Assembly: GCA_027603945.1 (NCBI GenBank)
Contig: JADIIU010000109.1
Span: 1 to 42,385 of the forward strand
Direction of reading: 5' to 3'
DNA length: 42,385 nt
Source: Terramyces sp. JEL0728
Lineage: Eukaryota > Chytridiomycota > Chytridiomycetes > Rhizophydiales > Terramycetaceae
Part shown: one piece after another, positions 36,952 to 42,385 of the stretch
How the letters are laid out: every line of letters starts with the position of its first letter
Position numbering within the stretch: the first letter of the stretch is position 1
Translations under genes and position numbers: made by a program
The notes under the pieces: generated by a model
Told to the model about the DNA's origin: nothing
Database searches by the model: none
What the model saw: the letters and a program-made list of their open reading frames with translations, nothing else

Positions 36952-38650
36952 ATGAGGAATTTCTTTATGAAAGCTAAAGATTCAGTAGGAATTGCCGCAT
37001 TGGAACATGCCTTCCTGTCAGAGCATAAAGAATCTAGATTAGAGACACCTGTGGAAAGAGCTGAGAGGTTCTCTTTAATTGACAACCAGGCAAGGAACAC
37101 AGTTGCGACTGCCTCTACTGGAAGGATGTAACGATGAAAGGTAGATCCTCACTTATTAGCTTCCACACTAAATATTCCAATAAAGTCAAACAGACTGGGA
37201 AAGCTGCTATCGATAAAACTGTCAAATTGGAAGAAAGGAGATACAGATCAAAACCACTATCGGTTCAGGATAAATTCGATTATATCAATGTCCTTACTGA
37301 AAGATATTTGCACAATGCAAACAACCCAACAAAACAAGATGTTATCAACGCGCATAATGTAATTGGTATTCATAATAGAAATTTCTTTCTTCTCTTCGAA
37401 ATTTTGAACATAGAAAGAAAGCAAAGTTTCTCAGTGACCAACTTTCAAACAGAAGTCTGCAAAGTAGAAACTCTGAAACGACTTTATCGGACTACACCAT
37501 GCCTAGTATATTTGTAGATAGGAGAAAGAAAAAGGAAAATGATGGAGAGAGTATGATTGCGCGACTGTACTTTAGTCTTGGCCATAAACATCCATCCGAT
37601 GCACACAAAGCACTAGTTGAACACGATAAAAAACTACGAGCAATGAGGAAATCACTAGCAGTGGGAGAAGTATTTCAGATAATGAAATGCGCCAACAGAT
37701 CAAACTCGGATTTAATTAGTGTGGACGATTATTTAAAAAACTTGCCAGCATTTTCAAATCTTCCTGATTATGTTCTTGCTGATATGTGGAAATTGATTGT
37801 AGCAGAAAAATACGACAAAGGCGATGTTCTTTTTAGACAAGGTGATCCTGGTGCAAAGTGGTTTGTTATACTACAAGGCAGCGTGAAGCTGTTTGTCAAC
37901 AAAGGAATATCAACTAACGGCAAAGCAATTGTGAATTATCTTACAACTATGAATACCGGTGAAAAGTTTGGTGATCAAGCTTTGTTTAATGATTTGCCAA
38001 GAAGCACAACTGTCATTGCTGACAGTCAACCGACATACATGCTCACCTTAGAAAAGGTACATTTCCTAAAATTGATGGGAAAAGTACATGTGTACAATCA
38101 AAAGAATTTAATTGGCACCCTAAGGAAGTTTAGATTTTTACAAAATTTGGATAATGCAAGTTACAAAATAATTGCCGATCGAATGGTATCGCGTACTCTA
38201 CCGCCAGACACTGTTATTCTGAAGCAGAGTGCTTTTGTTGATACCGTATTTTTTATTATATCAGGCAAATGCGCGGTATATCGAAAGGTCAAAATTACGG
38301 CCAACTCTGGAAAAACTATTACAAAAAACGTGTATATGGGCTGCTATGGGCCTAATTCAACTTTTAATGAGCAGGCAGCATTCACTGACCGAAAGATGCC
38401 CTCGCCATACACAGTAATAGTCAAAGAGCCCTCTGAAATCGTGTCCATAGTTACTAATGGAGAATGGCTTAATCTGCGATTGAACTTTGAAAGCTCGATA
38501 TTTGCCACCATGTCTGATGAAGAAATTTTATACAAATACAGCATCTGCAAGGAAACGGAATCATTCAGAAAGTACCAAAACCGGTTCATAACTGACCTGC
38601 ACAAATCCAATAATAGTATCAAGTTAGCGGTACAGAATAATTTCGAATAA
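36952..38650 (+). CDS. Protein with two cyclic-nucleotide-binding domains (CNBD2-like)
   Basis: The core (37499-38650) holds two cNMP-binding folds. Domain 1 (about residues 225-340) shows DKGDVLFRQGDPGAKWFVIL, then GEKFGDQALFNDLPRSTTVI, the phosphate-binding cassette with R and T. Domain 2 shows PPDTVILKQSAFVDTVFFII, and its cassette (STFNEQAAFTDRKMPSPYTV) lacks the canonical arginine position, so it may not bind. A 20-nt intron lies at 37359-37378. For the 5' end I join an upstream exon from the ATG at 36952 through a 32-nt intron (37128-37159), giving 548 residues. The alternative is a start at 37134 with no first intron. Relatives are flagellum-associated in animals. Confidence 0.78.
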
Positions 38651-38692
38651 AACTAATTGGGGGTTTGAAAATTTTTTGCGTTCAAAAGACCA

Positions 38693-39427
38693 ATGAATCT
38701 CCTCTACTTTTGCTTCTCGTTCCTTTTCGGTATATTCAGCTAATCCCAGCGACTACTTTGGCGAAACTTGATCCATTTGATCTTGCAGACATTAAAGACG
38801 CCCCAGAAGTTGAATTTGTCCACGATTTCCCAAAGAATCCATTTTCACACTTCAACATCGATGAACAGGGTCTCGTTCGTATCAACATCACCAACAAATC
38901 TGATTTAACCAAGACTGTATTTGGTCTTACTGGAATTTATACAGATAAGGATGATGTCAAGAAAGTCATTGCCAAAATCCCAACTGAAAAAGTTCAAATT
39001 ATTGTTAAACCTGGAAAGACTCAGTTTTTGAAATATAAATTCATGCCGCAAGCTGAAGCAGGTGATTTTGGATTAGTTGTTTTGGTTGATTATTATGATT
39101 CTGAAGAGCCTGCTTATAAATCTGTTGGATGCATCGACACTATCAAGATTGTTTATTCTGATTCACTATTCGATTTGCAAAGGTATTTTCTTTTAATTTA
39201 GCATTTCAATTTATCTCTTGTTGATTGGCGTTGTTGTTGGTTTGGTTTATGTGATTGCTACACCATCTGGCGATTCAGACTCAAAGGCAACAAAGAAACC
39301 AAAGGCAAAGAAAGCTGCTCCACCTCCAGTCAAGAGGGAAGATTCTCAAACTGAAGCCAACATGGAATGGATCCCAGACCATGTTGCTAAAACTCATAAT
39401 AAGACTGCCGCAAAGAAAAGAAAGTAA
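38693..39427 (+). CDS. SSR1: Translocon-associated protein alpha / Irc22-like ER membrane protein
   Basis: 231 residues after removing introns at 38730-38749 (20 nt) and 39183-39201 (19 nt). The ATG at 38693 gives a signal peptide MNLLYFCFSFLFATTLA, interrupted by the first intron. The lumenal domain has HFNIDEQGLVRINITNKSDL and PQAEAGDFGLVVLVDYYDSE, an immunoglobulin-like fold of TRAP-alpha. A single membrane helix (IYLLLIGVVVGLVYVI) follows the second intron. The cytosolic tail is lysine-rich with EWIPDHVAKTHNKTAAKKRK, resembling the ends of fungal Irc22 proteins. TRAP assists the Sec61 channel in the ER. Confidence 0.85.
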
Positions 39428-39455
39428 TATAATTTTCTTTTTAATTTGAAAAAAG

Positions 39456-40637
39456 TTAAAGGCTTGCAATAACAGCGTCCGTGAATTGGGTGTTTGTTGC
39501 TTTACCTCCCAAGTCGCCGGTTCTAGCATTACCCTCGGCAATGGTTTTCAATACTGCCTTTTCGATTTCATCGGCATGTTGGTTTAATTTCATGTGTCTC
39601 AACATCATTACGGACGATAATAATAGAGCGGTTGGGTTGGCCAAATCTTTGCCAGCAATATCTGGAGCAGTTCCATGGACCTACAGTTAGAAAACACTTA
39701 CAGATTCAAAGATGCTTGCTTTCAAACCAATGTTTCCAGATGGGGTTAAGCCTAAACCACCGATTAAACCAGCGCCTAAATCGGACAAGATATCACCGTA
39801 TAAGTTTGGCATAACCATGACTGTATCTTTGTATTGAGTTGGGTCTTTTACTAATTGTAAACATACACTATCTAATAATAGTGCTTCCATTTTGATATCT
39901 GGGTAATCCTTTGCAACTTCTTCAGCTACATACAAGAATAAACCATCAGACATCTTTTGAATGTTGGCTTTGTGGACAACAGTAACAGTTGAACGGCCAA
40001 TTGATCTGGCGTAGTTGAAAGCATAGTGATTGACTCTTCTGCAAGCTTCTTCAGTGATCAATTTGATAGATTGGACCACTCCTGGTACTACTTCATGTTC
40101 GATGCCAGAATATTCGCCTTCAGTGTTTTCGCGAATGAGGACAGTATCGACATTATCAAACGGAGTTTTATACCCGATGATAGATTTGCAAGGACGAACA
40201 TTGGCATAAAGGTCAAATGTTCTTCTCAAAGTCAAGTTCATAGAGACGTGTCCTTTACCGATTGGAGTTGCAAGAGGTCCTGATATTAATTTAGAGTACC
40301 TTTTAATGCGACTTTGTTTCTGTTGACAGAGTGTAGCGCTTCATCTGGAATTGTGGTAACTCCGTTTTTGAGGAAAGGAGTAACATCGACATCTTCCCAC
40401 ACAATTGGAACCTAAATTACAGTCAAAATACATTGTTTGCGGCAAAGATTCTCTTTACTGATTGGGATATTTCTGGTCCAATACCATCCCCAGGAATCAT
40501 AGTAACAATATGTTTTCCGTCCTACTGTAAAATACCCCAGTACCTTTGTAAATGCACCGTCAGTAAACTCTGTGAATGAGCGAGAGAGAGGCTATATTAA
40601 ATTTGTAGAATACTTTTAATAATGCGCGGAACTTCAT
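39456..40637 (-). CDS. IDH2: NAD-dependent isocitrate dehydrogenase, catalytic-type subunit, mitochondrial
   Basis: Oxidises isocitrate to 2-oxoglutarate in the TCA cycle. Five introns (40592-40613, 40522-40543, 40412-40431, 40280-40299, 39681-39701; 20-22 nt) leave 358 residues. The presequence [14 protein letters not shown] spans the first intron. Motifs: [48 protein letters not shown] with the active-site [25 protein letters not shown], then [18 protein letters not shown] and [35 protein letters not shown] is of the Idh2 type, not Idh1. Its ATG is only 4 bp from the ATG of the divergent FMP32. Confidence 0.95.
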
Positions 40638-40641
40638 TGAG

Positions 40642-41269
40642 ATGCAAAAAAAAATTTCGCTTGGAATGTTTAGAACGGCGATTTTGAGGAATCACAACTT
40701 TGATACTTACAAATTCGTACAGCGGTTGGAAGCAGATGGGTTCAGTCGCGAGGGTGCTGAAGCAATAATGAATTCTCTAACTGAAGTAGTTTACGATTCG
40801 TAAGTTCATTGTAATGTAGATGCGCGAATCTAGAAAATTCATCGGTTACCAGGCCTGATTTTGATAAAGCTTTGTACGTAGCAAGAGTCGATTTGGCGCA
40901 GTTACGGTCCGAAATTTCAATGGTAACTGTGGGTTAAAATAGTTGGAAAAGAATGAGTTTTCATTATTAAAACAGGATATTAGGAGATTGAATTCTGAAG
41001 CTATGAAATTGCCAAGCAGGATTACTGAGGAAATTAAAAGGGTCCAGTCCAACGTGCGATTAGAATTATCGCTGGACAAAGCCAAGATTAGAGATGAACA
41101 AAATACGCAGGAAATGAAAATCAAGGAAGCTGCCTCAAGGATAGATACAGAAGTATCGCAATTCAAGACTCAAATGGAAACTATTCAGTGGGAATTATTC
41201 AGGACACTCTTCCCCATCTTTACCGCAGGTGGTGCTCTATTCTTTTCTTATTTACGTTTTATCAAATAA
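40642..41269 (+). CDS. FMP32: Fmp32/MCUR1-family mitochondrial coiled-coil protein
   Basis: 195 residues after removing two 20-nt introns (40800-40819, 40923-40942). The family (DUF1640, CCDC90) comprises inner-membrane proteins linked to cytochrome oxidase assembly and, in animals, to the calcium uniporter. Motifs: FVQRLEADGFSREGAEAIMN at the start, ALYVARVDLAQLRSEIS in the middle, a long coiled coil to about residue 165, and a membrane helix LFPIFTAGGALFFSYLRF at the end. The first ATG (40642) is 4 bp from the IDH2 start; an in-frame ATG at 40666 begins MFRTAILRN, an equally good presequence, and would leave 28 bp. Confidence 0.88.
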
Positions 41270-41300
41270 ACTATATTCTCTAGTGCCTTGGTGTTATATT

Positions 41301-41347
41301 CGTGAGTGTTGGCCTTGATCGTGAGTGTTGGCCTTGATCGTGAGTGT
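41301..41347. repeat. 19-bp tandem repeat, about 2.5 copies, upstream of GET4
   Basis: CGTGAGTGTTGGCCTTGAT at 41301-41319 is repeated exactly at 41320-41338, and the first nine bases recur at 41339-41347. It ends 55 bp before the GET4 ATG, so it lies in the promoter or leader. Confidence 0.9.
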
Positions 41348-41402
41348 GTATCCGGCGATCGAAGGGTAAATCTTGCTTGATTTTCACCTGAAATAATCTC
41401 AA

Positions 41403-42357
41403 ATGTCGGGAGCGCAAAAAGTTCTCCTAAAGCTACGCAAGAATGTGCAGGGTAATTGGCATTAACGAAAGATGGAGATTATTACGAAGCCTACCAAATG
41501 TACCACTCAGTGTCCCAGCGATTCATTAAACAGAAAAAACAGGATCAAGCTGTTTCTCTACTTATGGACGGGATCAAAACCATGAACCAGCATAACCAGC
41601 ATGCATCCGCACTTGATTTAGCAGACCGTTTGATGGAATTATATGCGACACCAAATACCGACGCAATTTCCCATTTAGCCCAAGTATTTTACACTTTCCC
41701 GTTGGATTCAGCTCAATGTGATTTGTTCATCAAGAATGCGTTGAAATGGTCCAAAAACGATAATTCTTTGAATCATGCATTTGGATGTCGATATGCCAAA
41801 GGTTAGTGCGGTTTAATGTAGATGGACAATATTATAACGCCGAAACCCATTTATTTAACGGGACATTGGATTCAATCAAAGTATTGGCAAGGATGGAATT
41901 GGAATTCAGCAAACTAGGGTACTACGATGACATGGGCTACTTTATTGCACGCGCGAGTTTGCCTTTACTTGCGCTGGGTAAATATTCTGAAGCAAAAACT
42001 TGTCTGGACCTATTCACTGCAGGGTTGGACTCGGATTTCCAAGTGGAAAATGTCAATGATACTCCAATTTCCAGACACAAATTGTACAATTTTACGCAGT
42101 TGCTAATTGCATTGATTGGGAGGAACCAGGGACATTTATTCAGCACCATCGTGAACAATTATCAAACGGAACTATCTTTTGATTCATTTCTGTTGGAGGT
42201 AACTTGTCTGTTAACATAGTGCGTAGCCCAAATCGGCAAAGTTTACTTTGGAATTGGAATCAAGCAAAAGCAAGCTAATCCATTTGCTGAAATTATGAAA
42301 ACTATGTTGAATCCAACTCAGCAGTTGCAGATCGCCGAAGATTTAGATATGGATTGA
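41403..42357 (+). CDS. GET4: Get4, tail-anchored protein targeting factor
   Basis: Get4 holds Get5 and Sgt2 next to the Get3 ATPase, delivering tail-anchored proteins to the ER. Three introns (41452-41471, 41802-41821, 42199-42219; 20, 20 and 21 nt) leave 297 residues. Family features: GDYYEAYQMYHSVSQRFIKQ near residue 18, LLMDGIKTMNQHNQHASALD, then YAKDGQYYNAETHLFNGTL across intron 2 (the repeat YAxxGxxxxAExHF). The end reads IGKVYFGIGIKQKQANPFAE, as in Get4 tails. All helical alpha-solenoid. It is complete within the window; only 28 bp follow its stop. Confidence 0.92.
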
Positions 42358-42385
42358 ATAAAGTTGTTAATTAAATTGGCTATTA

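Noticed and set aside
41301..41347. CRISPR-like array
   Set aside because: The copies are contiguous with no spacers, and the organism is eukaryotic; it is a short tandem repeat.
314..42357. Ciliate-like reassignment of stop codons, or programmed frameshifting, to explain broken frames
   Set aside because: TAA, TAG and TGA all end conserved genes here, and the breaks always coincide with segments that begin GT and end AG, not with slippery sites.

Overview
The window is nuclear DNA from a compact eukaryote, most likely a zoosporic early-diverging (chytrid-like) fungus. Fungal signs are an eisosome Pil1/Lsp1-type protein, an Ecl1-type zinc-finger protein, Atg11, Fat1-type fatty acyl-CoA synthetase, Irc22/TRAP-alpha and Fmp32. 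The flagellum is indicated by CFAP100 and a two-domain cyclic-nucleotide-binding protein. I reconstruct 30 protein genes, three tRNA-Cys genes (one cut by the left edge) and one receptor pseudogene. All three stop codons end genes, so the code looks standard.

The main discovery is the intron system. Conserved proteins reassemble only if about 66 tiny spliceosomal introns are removed. Nearly all are 19-24 nt and about half are exactly 20 nt. They start mostly GTA and carry a branch-like TAAC/TAAT (or TGAT/TGAC) only 2-5 nt before a final AG. All reconstructed genes come out as whole codons and match their families across the joints. Several genes, CKS1 above all, are invisible to simple ORF reading. 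Two longer introns (43 and 42 nt) look like two complete introns placed end to end with no exon between, and one intron in SEC21 appears to end in TG instead of AG.

Layout. 1-3514: tRNA-Cys genes, CKS1, Pol I subunit RPA12 and CFAP100. 3585-6908: a hydrophobic protein of unknown role, an SSXT (SS18-like) protein, a small mitochondrial membrane protein and ATP synthase subunit f. 7111-15133: SEC21 (gamma-COP), peroxisomal thiolase with a PTS2, and ATG11. 15380-25448: an unknown acidic protein, the Pil1-like BAR protein, Fat1 (C-terminal IKL), a DNA-binding-like protein, a coclaurine-N-methyltransferase-like enzyme, an Ecl1-like protein and an amino acid transporter.

25675-33905 is a tandem array of five intronless paralogues, each with an ectodomain of eight invariant cysteines followed by seven membrane helices. 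A decayed sixth copy lies between copies 1 and 2. Every copy carries ACGTCA (ACGTAA in copy 4) 5-13 nt before the ATG. This is the best candidate for an undescribed system: a lineage-specific receptor-like family with a shared promoter element. 33939-42357: ARL1, two unknown proteins, the cyclic-nucleotide-binding protein, TRAP-alpha, IDH2 and FMP32 (head to head with 4 bp between ATGs) and GET4.

Thiolase and Fat1 fit peroxisomal fatty acid oxidation; SEC21, ARL1, TRAP-alpha and GET4 are secretory or ER-targeting factors; ATP synthase f, IDH2 and FMP32 are mitochondrial. There is no operon-like logic, and gene spacing is very tight (as little as 2 bp between convergent stops).
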